A stretch of DNA of 64,000 nt from Cryphonectria parasitica EP155 (lineage: Eukaryota > Ascomycota > Sordariomycetes > Diaporthales > Cryphonectriaceae), in contig NW_024468910.1 in the NCBI RefSeq assembly GCF_011745365.1, positions 896,068-960,067 of the forward strand. The letters are read 5' to 3'. Shown in pieces: positions 36,549-45,560 of the stretch. The position numbers and the translations under genes are program-made. Position 1 is the first letter of the stretch. Each line of letters starts with the position of its first letter. The notes under the pieces are model-generated. The model had not been told where the DNA came from. It worked only from the letters and a program-made list of their open reading frames with translations, and made no database searches.

Positions 36549-37274
36549 GCAAGCTTATTCATCTTATATACTTTCTCAGCATTACTAATAATCATAGAGA
36601 TGAACTGCACCTGCTGAGCTTGTTAAGCTAGCTAAGCCTGCTAATTAGCAATAGTAGCGCTCTGAGCTTGCTATTGGTTGCGCAGGTTCTGAATATGCTG
36701 AATGAGCTGATATACCTGATTAATCAGTTCTTTCTGAGTAGGAGCGCGCAAGAACGAAAGGGATTCTTGAGAAGCTATTGTATTCCGTATTGCTCAAGAG
36801 AGTAATACTGAACCGTTCTTAAACAAGAGTTATCAAAATGTAATGAGCACTGCAGTAATCCGAAGATTCTAAAGTATACAAGGGGTTTATGCTAATAAGA
36901 GCGGTACTAGATGTGAGCCTTGAATATGGAAACACAACTGAGTAACTGTGCAAGTATTCACTGTCTTTAAGGCTATCAGAGTAAGGGAGTAATCTGATAC
37001 TTAGATTAACAACTAAAGAGCTATGTACTAAATCTATTTAATGATAATGAACGTATTCTTATATATCCAGCTCTTCAGTGTAGCTCATCTTAGCTTACTA
37101 CTGATCCAGGTAATCCGGGCTCACTGGATCATCTAATGATCCAGTGATCCATCTCTGTTGTATCTCTAACTCTGGGTTATGTAATCAATGTTTAGTTAGA
37201 ACGTTGGGTTCTTGACATCTGGTCCTTGTTACTCGTGACCTGTTTGTGACCTGCATGTTGGATGGGTTATAACA
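36549..37274 (-). mobile_element. Gy1 fragment G: gag start plus 5' LTR
   Basis: 36549-36838 is a gag N-terminal fragment in minus orientation, with the Gln/Ala-rich helix and the leader ending TTATCAAAA. 36839-37274 is its 5' LTR (436 bp, TGTAATGAGCAC to GGGTTATAACA). The rest of G was lost at the junction with copy E. Confidence 0.8.
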
Positions 37275-37953
37275 ATTATACTGCATTTGTTTCTAATAAG
37301 CAGCAATAATTCTCTGCTGCTGCAGCTGCTATTACTTAAGCTGTTTAATATATTCCTGCAACTAAAAAAGCTGCTAAACTAGCTTATTCTAATAAATGAA
37401 TAAAGAGAAGATTGCAGAAGCTATTATATTTCTATATTAATCAAGTAATTAATACTAAATTATTTCTAAATAAGAATTATCAAAATATAATAATATACAT
37501 TGCAATATTCAAAGATCTGAAGTATATAAAAGATTTATATTAATAAGAGTAATATTAAAATAGAATTTACTAAATATAGAAATATAATTAAGTAATTTAT
37601 ATAAGTACTAATTATTTGCTTTTAGAGCTATTTAAGTATATAATAAATAAATACTTAGATTAATAACTGAAGAGCTATATTCTGATAATCTATCTAGTAG
37701 TAATAAATATATTCTTATATATCCAGCTCTTCAATTCTGAATTACTGTTTTCATGATATCCCATGAATTACTGTAGTAATCCCAGTAAGCCTGGTGAGCT
37801 GTGCTCCTGGTGATCCTGGTGATCCACTCTTGTAATTCTAATCCTTGATTATCTAATCTTCCCTTAGGCGCACTCGTGCTCTTGAGCTGTATTCCCTGTC
37901 TTCCTTGCTGGCGGGGCCTGTCCTGTGACCTGCATGCTAGATGGGTCATAACA
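37275..37953 (-). mobile_element. Gy1 fragment H: leader/gag start plus older 5' LTR
   Basis: 37275-37485 is a RIP-degraded gag start. 37486-37953 is a divergent 468-bp LTR (TATAATAATA to GGGTCATAACA), very AT-rich in the half nearer the gag fragment and GC-balanced in its last 200 bp. The LTR end abuts, and truncates, a host gene at 37954. Confidence 0.75.
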
Positions 37954-37954
37954 G

Positions 37955-38668
37955 CCAACCTCGTTTCAAGAAAACTTCAGGGCTGATCTATGTTATGCTG
38001 TGAACGTTGTGAGATGCCCTGATCGCTTGACCAGACTTTTGAAGTCAAGCATACTGCGGTTGGAATCTCTGCAACAGCGCTCTGCATCATATTGTCTCGA
38101 GAGACTTAAAGATGAGCCTGTTATCTATAGAGGCATCAATGGTACCTATATACTGCACAACAAGAATCGCAACATCAGATTCAATAAACAACTCAGGTTG
38201 TTTCGAGAAGAGAACCTCATAGGTCAGCCGGATTCATATGCTCATCTGCGCTATGAATATCAGGATCTTATCAAGGGATCAGAAGCATACCAAAATATCG
38301 ATGACGTTCTGAATCATATCAGCTCAGTTTCGCTCTCCGATCTTGTACAGGACTTTGAGGAGTATCTTCAAATATTATGCGACTTTTGCGATGATAAGCC
38401 AATTGTTCCTACCAAGGCTGGACAACCACCTGTTTCTAAGCAGGAACTTTGTTGGCAGGTTCAATTCAATGGCATGACTGTTTCTTACATACCTTCCAGA
38501 AGTCTCTTGAATCCTGAGCAGATCAGCCAAGATTCAGGATTGGAATTTCATTTACAGGACCCTCATATCTATCTATCAGGAAGAGATCAGCTCGAAGGCA
38601 GATACATCAGTGTCGATACTGCAATAGGCTTATGTCAACTCTACGAAGAGCTGGGAAGCAAGTGCTAA
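37955..38668 (+). pseudogene. Host gene of unknown function, 5'-truncated by an LTR
   Basis: The frame is open from the LTR junction (PTSFQENFRADLCYAVNVV) to TAA at 38666-38668, about 237 codons with normal GC and no other stop. Visible features are charged helices (RLFREENLIG), an acidic stretch SLSDLVQDFEEYLQILCDFC and a C-terminal QLYEELGSKC. I recognise no family. The frame stays open beyond the TAA for about 50 codons and includes CQGCHGNY, so the stop could itself be a CAA-to-TAA change leaking from the adjacent repeat. The natural start lies in the part removed by element H. An intact paralogue may exist elsewhere. Confidence 0.55.
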
Positions 38669-38924
38669 AGACATCTTCTTCACGATCTTCATATCATCGG
38701 CAGCCAAACGATCGAGCAGTGCCAAGGCTGCCATGGGAACTACTCCATCGACCAGAACAGAAGCTATACAGGGACTTCTGACAGTCAGGAGTATCGAATT
38801 CAGCATGAATCCCAGGTTTGACTCTCTTTGTTCATCATCCCGGAATACAAATCTAATATCTTGATAGAAAAAATCTGTTCACCGCATCGGAGGAAGCACT
38901 GCAGTACCCAGAGAGCTTACTTAG

Positions 38925-39203
38925 CTTCAAGATCCATGGTTTGAGTGTACTGACTGCAGCCTTCGCTGTGACTCCCGACACCGCTGCCCTGGCAAGCCTG
39001 AGATTTGCTGTGGCTGTTGCGACCAGGGTCTGGACACATGGGACGACGAAACGCTTGTGGTTTGCACTTACTGCGTTATGGAGCTTCCGTTGATTCACTT
39101 TTTACATTACAATCAGTATACGCGTGTCTGTGTAGGGTGTTCGGCACGATCTGTGGAAGCTGAAGCTACGCCATCCTCGAGTGCAGATCAAAGCTTCGAA
39201 TAG
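38925..39203 (+). CDS. Cys-rich exon with a C-x2-C-x18-C-x2-C module
   Basis: A frame from a possible acceptor (TTACTTAG at 38917-38924) to TAG 39201-39203, 92 codons. It is dense in cysteine: ECTDCSLRC, then RCPGKPEICCGCC, then CTYC-x18-CVGCSARS near the end. The second half matches the spacing of the small ORF at 61916-62164 (C-x2-C-x18-C-x2-C-x2-RS). It may be the last exon of the preceding gene or a separate small zinc-binding protein. The boundaries are inference. No named family is recognised. Confidence 0.45.
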   Translation, partial: LQDPWFECTDCSLRCDSRHRCPGKPEICCGCCDQGLDTWDDETLVVCTYCVMELPLIHFLHYNQYTRVCVGCSARSVEAEATPSSSADQSFE

Positions 39204-39237
39204 GAATTATTTATACAGGTCATTTCCTTTGGTCACG

Positions 39238-40116
39238 CTACATCCCGTCCCTCTTTTCTAAAGCCTCGGCGAGATCCTTCCTAATCTCCTTGATAGCCAG
39301 TTTGTCACATTCGGCCGACGACACCTCGAACTGAAGCCCCTGGCCAACGACCGGTCCCTTCCAGCCACCTACTAAGCCGCCCTTAGTAAGACAGCTCTCC
39401 AGAGGCGCGCAAGCATCAAAGTCGATTAGCACAGCGCGCCCCATATCATCAAACATAATGTTGGACGGGCTGATATCGTTATGCGCGAGCCCTAGCGAAT
39501 GCATATGCGCTACTGCCTCTTCGATCCCGTCCATGAAATCCTCGCACTGCTGTAAAGTGAACTCCCACGGCAGCCCGAACTGGAGGCAGTCCTCCAAGGA
39601 CTTGCTATATTTCCCGAAAACCAGGCGCACAAGGCGGCCCTCTTCCTCAACACAGCCAAGATAGCTACCCAGGTTGCGATGGGGATGATGCAAGATCTTC
39701 TCGTGTATCTCAGCTTCGTTCAGCAGCCTCATAGCTAGATTGTCTCTACCAGCTCGGTGGTAGCCCAGCTTAGGCGCCTTGAAGAATCGAGTCGCATTAT
39801 CGCCTTCTTGTTGCGGTCTGTACCGGGTGAGGCCTCTGGGAGGAAACTCGGGGTATATCTCATTCTTGGGGATTGGGTGAAGGAGCTTGATGAGTTCATC
39901 AAACCTAGACAGGTTCTTTTGAAGGCCATCGTTCGGCCAGTCTTGACGGTGCTCCTCAAGCGGTAGTCGCCCATACCAAGCCTTAGAGCCTTCATAGACC
40001 TCAAAGCCCAGGTACCCCCCTGTCTGCCAATTGAAATCACGAGGATCTTGCTCCTTCTCCAGGATTTGTACACTCTGTATATTGATAGATCGCAGTTCTT
40101 GGTCAACTGATGCCAT
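39238..40116 (-). CDS. Fungal protein-kinase-like protein (292 aa), intact
   Basis: An uninterrupted 292-codon gene starting MASVDQELRSINIQSVQI. The C-lobe core is visible: HNDISPSNIM at about residue 215 stands for the catalytic loop (HRDxKxxN, with Asp and Asn kept and Arg replaced by Asn), and LIDFDAC stands for DFG with Gly replaced by Asp. Upstream, NEAEIHEKILHHPHRN resembles helix C with its conserved Glu, and RLVRLVFGKYSKSLEDCL resembles the hinge. A clear glycine loop and VAIK lysine are not seen. HND/DFD kinases form large lineage-specific families in ascomycetes. Catalytic activity is uncertain. GC content is about 50% and no RIP-type stops are present, so the gene may be expressed. 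Confidence 0.75.
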   Translation of the reverse strand: MASVDQELRSINIQSVQILEKEQDPRDFNWQTGGYLGFEVYEGSKAWYGRLPLEEHRQDWPNDGLQKNLSRFDELIKLLHPIPKNEIYPEFPPRGLTRYRPQQEGDNATRFFKAPKLGYHRAGRDNLAMRLLNEAEIHEKILHHPHRNLGSYLGCVEEEGRLVRLVFGKYSKSLEDCLQFGLPWEFTLQQCEDFMDGIEEAVAHMHSLGLAHNDISPSNIMFDDMGRAVLIDFDACAPLESCLTKGGLVGGWKGPVVGQGLQFEVSSAECDKLAIKEIRKDLAEALEKRDGM

Positions 40117-40442
40117 GGTGGTATCGTAGCAATGGTAAAGGGATGATTGCAGATGAAGCGGAAAAGCGGGGGCGCAGTTTCCCGCTATTTGGTAAAGCTA
40201 TCTACATAGTAGGTACTAGTGGTAGGCAGGTAGGGCGTGTGTCTTTAGTAAGCGGGAAGGAAGGTCAAGAGTGGCTGCGGAACCACTAGCGCCGGGCACA
40301 GGGCACTGACTGACAGGATGCTTGCAGAAGAGGGGGAGTGGGGAGGAACAGCGATGCAGTAATGCGCCCTGCAATTGTGAAAGAGCAAAAAAAGAACATA
40401 CCAGACTCTTCCCTCAGCACGCTCTTCCCCTCTAAAGTTAGC
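40117..40442. other. Probable promoter region of the kinase-like gene
   Basis: 326 bp upstream of the minus-strand kinase ATG. It contains repeats of GGTAGG/TAGTAGG type near 40205-40230 but no clear motif, and no gene. Confidence 0.4.
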
Positions 40443-40975
40443 TGTTATGACCCATCCAGCATGCAGGTCATGGGAAAGGCCCCGCTAACAAGGGACCAGG
40501 TGTTGCAACCCAGTGTCGAACAACAGACAGTATTACATAACCCAGAATTAGGGTTGTAATGGAGGGAGGATCAATGGATCTGCTCGAGATCCTCAGATCC
40601 TCACACCATGGATCAATGGATCTGCTCGAGATCCTCAGATCCTCACACCATGGATCAATGGATCTGCTCGAGATCCTCAGATCCTCACACCATGGATCAA
40701 TGGATCTGCTCGAGATCCTCAGATCCATACTGAAGAGCTGGATATATAAGAACACGTTCATTACCACTAGATAGATCACTAGAACATAGCTCTTCAGTCG
40801 TCAATCTAAGTATTCATTTGTTACACACTTGAATAGCCCCAAAGGCGAATGATCAGCACTTGCACGGATTGCAGTTATATTTCCGTATTCAGTGGATTCT
40901 ACTTTGACACCGCTCTTGTTAGCATAAACCTTTTGTGTACTACAGATCTTCGGACATTGCAGTGCGCTCATTACA
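40443..40975 (+). mobile_element. Solo Gy1-type LTR with a perfect TSD
   Basis: 533 bp, TGTTATGACCC to CATTACA, flanked by TTAGC at 40438-40442 and 40976-40980. It is almost free of RIP. It contains CCAGAATTAGGGTTG, a 42-bp tandem repeat (40568-40726), TATATAAGAACACG and the inverted-repeat arms ACTGAAGAGCT / AGCTCTTCAGT. A solo LTR arises by LTR-LTR recombination. Confidence 0.9.
40568..40726 (+). repeat. 42-bp minisatellite inside the solo LTR
   Basis: About 3.8 head-to-tail copies starting at 40568, 40610, 40652 and 40694, each GGATCAATGGATCTGCTCGA plus 22 bp more. Copies are nearly identical. It sits in U3 just upstream of the TATA box. Confidence 0.9.
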
Positions 40976-40980
40976 TTAGC

Positions 40981-41454
40981 GCATGAACTCCCTGTCTATC
41001 CCCCCCCCCCCCTTACATGCTCTTCCTTTGGAGATGGCACTGCTACACTGCTTCCCTCCCGCTTTTTACTATGTACTATGTATAAGCTATCCATGTACAA
41101 GAGTGGTAGGTAGTCAGGTGTCTGGTTCAGGCTTACAGAAAAAGTTTTCATTGAGTACGCTTGGGCTTCATTCAGCTGCAACCCATAAAATGCCTTCTTG
41201 TTACCGGAGAAAGCTAGGCTAAAGCAAGTTCTCATTGCTTCTTCCCACACTCAGCAAGCCTCAGAAACGAATAGCTACCATCTTAATATCTGCTTCTCGA
41301 CTGCCCTCAACTCGTTTGCCCGCTACTGTTACGCTGATCAGTGATGTCAGACTCTCAAACATATATACACCCCGTGGTCGCACCTATCTATAGCTTCCAA
41401 TAGTGGTATGGTCATCTTCATCGTATATTCTGATGAGCATCTAATATATTCTAG
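40981..41454. other. Intergenic, no recognised gene
   Basis: Contains a homopolymer run of C at 41000-41011 and mixed short frames without domains. A possible 3' splice site TTCTAG lies at 41449-41454. Confidence 0.4.
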
Positions 41455-41691
41455 ACGTTTGAGCTGCAAGAACTCGATGCTGATAAAGATAATAACAAGT
41501 TCTTTGTTGATGCTAAAACTAGCGCCCAAGCTATAGTTGGAAATAGCTAGAAGGTCTATTGGCGGAACTGTACTATTAGAATCTTCAATATAGGAGAGGA
41601 AGAGCAGCAGCCTGTTGCAAGATACGATAAAACATTCAAGGGATAAGCAGTTTTGGAAAAGAGCATCAGTTATCTGTTCGAAGATGGCTAA
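41455..41691 (+). pseudogene. Decayed ORF or exon of unknown function
   Basis: After a possible acceptor the frame reads TFELQELDADKDNNKFFVDA and later KVYWRNCTIRIFNIGEEEQQ to TAA 41689-41691. It has two internal stops (TAG and TAA). It looks coding in composition but I recognise no family. Confidence 0.35.
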
Positions 41692-41756
41692 GTAAAGGAA
41701 TATTAAGTAGTCTGGTTCTAATCATATATCTGTTGCTTGATCTCTGCTGCTTTCCA

Positions 41757-42804
41757 TTATCTCAAAAAAATTGTAATCCTTGCCCTCTCCTTCGCTTGAT
41801 TTGTTATTGCTACCGAAACGCCATCTGTACGAGTTCTCCTCTGTACTTCCTCAGCTTTGAATATAGGAGATTGACGAGCTGCTTTGTATAAGTTACTTCG
41901 AAGCTTGTTAAAGAAAGCTACCGAGCAACCACGGAGCTTAAGTGATACATCTAGCTCTACTCTAGCTCCTCCAGGATGGCAGATATACCTGACCCCGCTC
42001 TTGACTTCCACAGAGACTCCGAAATACTCAGAAGCGAACTCTGCTACCTTCTCGGGCAGGATTCCAATCTCCATCTAACAGCCAAAGTATTCCCTTATAT
42101 TTCCTTTTTGAAAAATCATCGATATATCGGCTGTGAATATACCAGGGACTTTAGGATTTAGTAGTTTTGCAATCCAGTCCCAGAACTAAGTATCGAATAG
42201 TGAGCAGGCTAGTTCAGCAGGAGCTGCAATATGCACAGTATCATGGTGCTCAGCATTGTATGAGGTCGCAGTTAATAGTGCGTCCGTCTCAGTAGTACTC
42301 AAGCATTCTAGTGTTGAGTAGGATTCTTGTTCGATAGTTTCTGTAAAACGCTGCCGCTTAGCTTCATCCCTTGTGCCACCAATGTTGTGCTCAACTGCCT
42401 CAGGAGTGCCTTAATGTTCTGTTAGCTGAGAAAATTGCATATGCAACAGTATGCATACCAGGCTGCTTAGTTCTGCTATAGACATTACTGCCTGACTGCA
42501 AGGCATTGTTTACCTCTGCAGAGAACTTCTCTGCAAAAACAGAAATAGAACTGGGATCTTCTGTGTAGAGCTTGTTAAGGCACTGCTTTATCTTCTTTTA
42601 ATCCTTGAATGCATGTTTAAGGTTTCCTGCTTTCACAACGTTGTGGAATTGTTGCCAGACCCGGTTATCTTTACGAAGAATGATTTTGTTAACTAAATGC
42701 GCACCAGGTAGCCTTGCGCTCTCTAGCGCTTTTTTTGAGTCCCGAGCGCGGTGCAAACGCTGCAACGCTAATTCAACTAAACAAGCAAGATCTGAAGAGC
42801 TCAT
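41757..42804 (-). pseudogene. Decayed host-like gene of unknown function
   Basis: From ATG 42802-42804 (MSSSDLACLVELALQRLHRA) the frame runs 68 codons to a TAA, continues open to about 42405, then shifts frame at the TLRHS/TPEAVEHN junction. It continues to TAA 41757-41759 with two TAG stops (around DT*FW and GC*ME). The last open part (41757-42074) includes KSGVRYICHPGGARVELDVS. Total about 345 codons. Three stops and one frameshift mark it as dead. No family is recognised. The reading frame makes consistent sense between the breaks, so a single ancestral gene is likely. Confidence 0.5.
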
Positions 42805-42833
42805 TGAGATTTAATAGCAAGGCTAGAAAGGCG

Positions 42834-43246
42834 AGATTGGAGATAACAAGACTGGGAAAAGGTAGGTTGGGAAAAACGAAGTTGGGAAAAACGAAGTTGG
42901 GAAAAACGAAGTTGGGAAAAACGAGATTGGGAAAAACGAGATTGGGAAAAACGAGATTGGGAAAAACGAGATTGGAAAAACTGAGATTGGGAAAAACGAG
43001 ATTGGGAAAACGAGATTGGAAAAACTAAGATTGGGAAAAACGAGATTGGGAAAACGAGATTGGAAAAACTAAGATTGGGAAAACGAGATTGGAAAAACTG
43101 AGATTGAGAAAAAGCAAGGTTGGAAAAGACGAGATTAGAAAAACGATATTAGAAAAAACGAGACTAGAAAAAAAGAGGTTAGGAATAACGAGATTGGGAA
43201 ATAACAAGGTAGGAAATAAAACAAGGTTAGGAAAAAGTGGGTTAGC
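42834..43246 (+). repeat. 15-bp minisatellite (TTGGGAAAAACGAGA)n
   Basis: About 27 tandem units of TTGGGAAAAACGAGA with graded variants: GAAG at the left, AGATTGGAAAAACT in the middle, and more diverged units at the right. Purine-rich on the plus strand, so strand asymmetry is extreme. Confidence 0.9.
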
Positions 43247-43977
43247 AAAAGGTGCAACACAGCCAGGGGCAAGTGATTACATGCTGACTCTTCATTGGAT
43301 TGTCGGTTGACCGGCTAATAGTTGCCTGCACAGCTTCGTCTCGGACTGATCCCGAATTATTCACATTTTAGATGCAATCTAATAGATACCAGAGGAATAG
43401 GAAGAGCATTGTCGTCTATCCGTGCGGAAGCTTTACAGCTAATGCATGCGGAAGGCTGACTTTCCATTTCAGTGTGTCTGAACTGAGTAGTCTTAATAAG
43501 TTTCGTAGAGGATAGCCTTGCAAAAATCTAAATTTAAGAGCGCTACGCGCTCTTCGATAGATGGAGCAGCATAATAGAGATATACTTCTCTTAGAGCTCC
43601 AAACTTTTCTCTACTTCCTGCTATCATTATTCGTAACAAAATCCATCATATTGCCCAGTTTTAGCGTCAATATGTGCTCAACTCAGTTCTTGATTACTAC
43701 ACTCGCCAACTCCTGCAAATAGTCATCTATCATCAACGAAAATGGAGAGAGGCAAATGAACCGGAAAGATTGTATGCAAACAACCTGCCCATCCTCCCGC
43801 AAATACAATAAGCCTAAGAACAATAGTTCCAAGAAAAATGATTTCAAGAATAATAAGCCTAAAAAATAGATTAGTAGTAGTAGTATAGTATGCTTCGATC
43901 TCTAGCAAAACCACAGACTTGCATTCCATACTTTTACTAATTCAAGTAGTTAGCAACGATGATTTGACCTGGCTAAC
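43247..43977. other. Intergenic, no recognised gene
   Basis: 731 bp without a convincing frame. It holds a 19-nt hairpin at 43536-43554 (AAGAGCGC, loop TAC, GCGCTCTT). Confidence 0.45.
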
Positions 43978-43982
43978 CTGCA

Positions 43983-44437
43983 TGTTATGACCCATCCAAC
44001 ATGCAGGTTACAGAACAGGTCACGAGTAACAGGGACCAGGTGTTAAGGACTCAACGTTCTGACAAAGCATTAATTACATAACCCAGGGTTAGGGTTGTAA
44101 AGGAGGGAGGATCGTTGGGCTCGCTAGCGATCCCAACGAGCTTCACACCTTGGATCGCTAGACTCGCCAGCGATCCCAACAAGCTGTACTGAAGAGCTGA
44201 ATATATAAGAACACGTTCATTACCATTAGATGGATTCAGTATATAGCTCTTCAGTTGTCAATCTAAGTATCAGATTACTCTCTACTCTGACAGCTCCAAA
44301 AGCAGTGAACACTTGCATTACTTACTGAGACTTGTACGGTTCCGTATTCAAGGACTTGGCACTTTGATACCGCTCTTGTTAGCATAAACCCCCTTTGTAT
44401 ACTTTGGAATCTTCGGATTGCTGCAGTATTCATTACA
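43983..44437 (+). repeat. Gy1-C 5' LTR (455 bp)
   Basis: TGTTATGACCC to CATTACA. It contains CCCAGGGTTAGGGTTG at 44082-44097, a two-unit 43-bp repeat from 44109, the TATA box 44202-44209, inverted-repeat arms and the putative self-primer. Confidence 0.95.
44188..44261 (+). promoter_or_regulatory. Gy1 core promoter: 11-bp inverted repeat around the TATA box, and self-primer
   Basis: ACTGAAGAGCT (44188-44198) and AGCTCTTCAGT (44245-44255) are perfect inverted arms around TATATAAG (44202-44209). The right arm overlaps AGTTGTCAA (44253-44261), which is complementary to the primer site after the LTR. All Gy1 LTRs in the window that keep this region show the arms, sometimes with one RIP change. 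Confidence 0.75.
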
Positions 44438-44439
44438 TT

Positions 44440-44448
44440 TTGATAACT
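44440..44448 (+). promoter_or_regulatory. Gy1-C primer-binding site (self-priming type)
   Basis: TTGATAACT begins 2 nt after the LTR. It has no TGG start and no obvious tRNA match. It pairs with AGTTGTCAA of the same LTR, with one G-U pair that a C-to-T RIP change at this site explains. Confidence 0.65.
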
Positions 44449-45560
44449 CTTATTCAAGAACAGTTCAGTATTACCCCTTAAGCAATACGGAATACGATAG
44501 CTCTTCCAGGAACCTCTTTATTCTTATGCGCTCCTATTCAGAAGGAACTGGTTAACTAGATATATCAGCTCATCCAGCGTATCCAGGATCTGTGCGAATA
44601 ATAGCAGGCTTAAAGCACTACTATTGCTAACTAACAGGCCTAGCTAGCTCAGCAGGCTCAACAGGCGCAGTCTATCTCTACAGCTATTAGTGATGCTGGA
44701 AAAGCATACAAGATGAATAAGCTTGCTATGTATAACAGCAACCAAAAAACACTGCATGAATTCCTTACCCACTGCAGAGCGTATTTCCTGCACTATGAGA
44801 TTCAGTTTATTAAGGAATCTGAGAAAGTTATTCTTGCAGGAATTCATTTCGAAAAGAATGCTCTCATTTGATACAAGCCTTCTCTATGCAATCACTTGGA
44901 GTATCAGAATAACTCCAACATGCATATTCAGAGTACTAAGAATATGTTTGATTCTTTTGAAAGCTTCGAGAAAGCTTTCAAGAAAACCTTTGATAATCCT
45001 AACAAAGAATGCATTACAGCTTAGCAGCTTATGAATCTCAAGCAGATCAAGTCAGCTTCTGCTTATACAGTTAGATTCAAGCAACTCTCAGCGCAACTCC
45101 TGTAGGAAGATAAGAATCTTATAGAGCATTATTACAAAGGATTCAAGGATGATATTAAAGATGAAATCTCTAAGCAGAATTGGCTAAAGAACTTTGCAAT
45201 GTTCTCTAATCAAGCTATCCGCATTGATAACTATCTGTATGAATAACGGGTAGAGAAGTTCAAGAAAGAAGGAAGCTAAACTTGGAGATTTCCAGCTAAT
45301 ACGAGCAAGAAATTTCAAAACAAGAATAGCGGTTAATATAGCAGTATAGCTTAGAGCGGCACTATGCACGCTGGTTTCATGAAACTCAATGCAGCTAACA
45401 AGCAGTATAGCAAGAAGAATAATATTACTTGCTATAACTACAATAAATAAGAATATATAGCATATAACTGCTATCAATCTTGGAAAAACAAATAGCAATT
45501 AGTTTAGAAAGAATGCTAGGTAAATGTTGCTTAGCAATAGGAATTCGATTAACTAAGCAA
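44449..45560 (+). pseudogene. gag: Gy1-C gag remnant
   Basis: Encodes the retrotransposon capsid and nucleocapsid precursor. Visible in order are a Gln/Ala-rich N-terminal helix, the capsid-like core with HEFLTHCRAYFLHYEIQF (about 44755-44810), FDSFESFEKAFKKTFDNPN (about 44950-45005), SASAYTVRFKQLSAQLL (about 45055-45105), and a degraded zinc knuckle CYNYNK near 45430, where the second Cys of CYNC is Tyr. An open stretch runs 44723-45034 in a neighbouring frame. Stops at former Gln and Trp codons make it non-functional. The start codon is not certain. Confidence 0.8.

Noticed and set aside
40549..40559. Telomere or telomere-like array
   Set aside because: TTAGGG occurs only as one or two units inside LTRs; there is no tandem array in the window.
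40468..40779. Frames encoding a repeated 14-residue unit on both strands
   Set aside because: The repetition is the 42-bp LTR minisatellite, whose unit length is a multiple of three, so open frames appear on both strands without selection.
41000..41011. Poly-C tract as a functional element
   Set aside because: A single homopolymer run beside the solo LTR; no further support and a possible sequencing artefact.
42714..43028. 104-codon frame with repeated LGKT units
   Set aside because: Product of the 15-bp minisatellite reading in register; no other coding sign.
42834..43246. CRISPR-like array
   Set aside because: Units are contiguous without spacers and the DNA is eukaryotic; it is a minisatellite.
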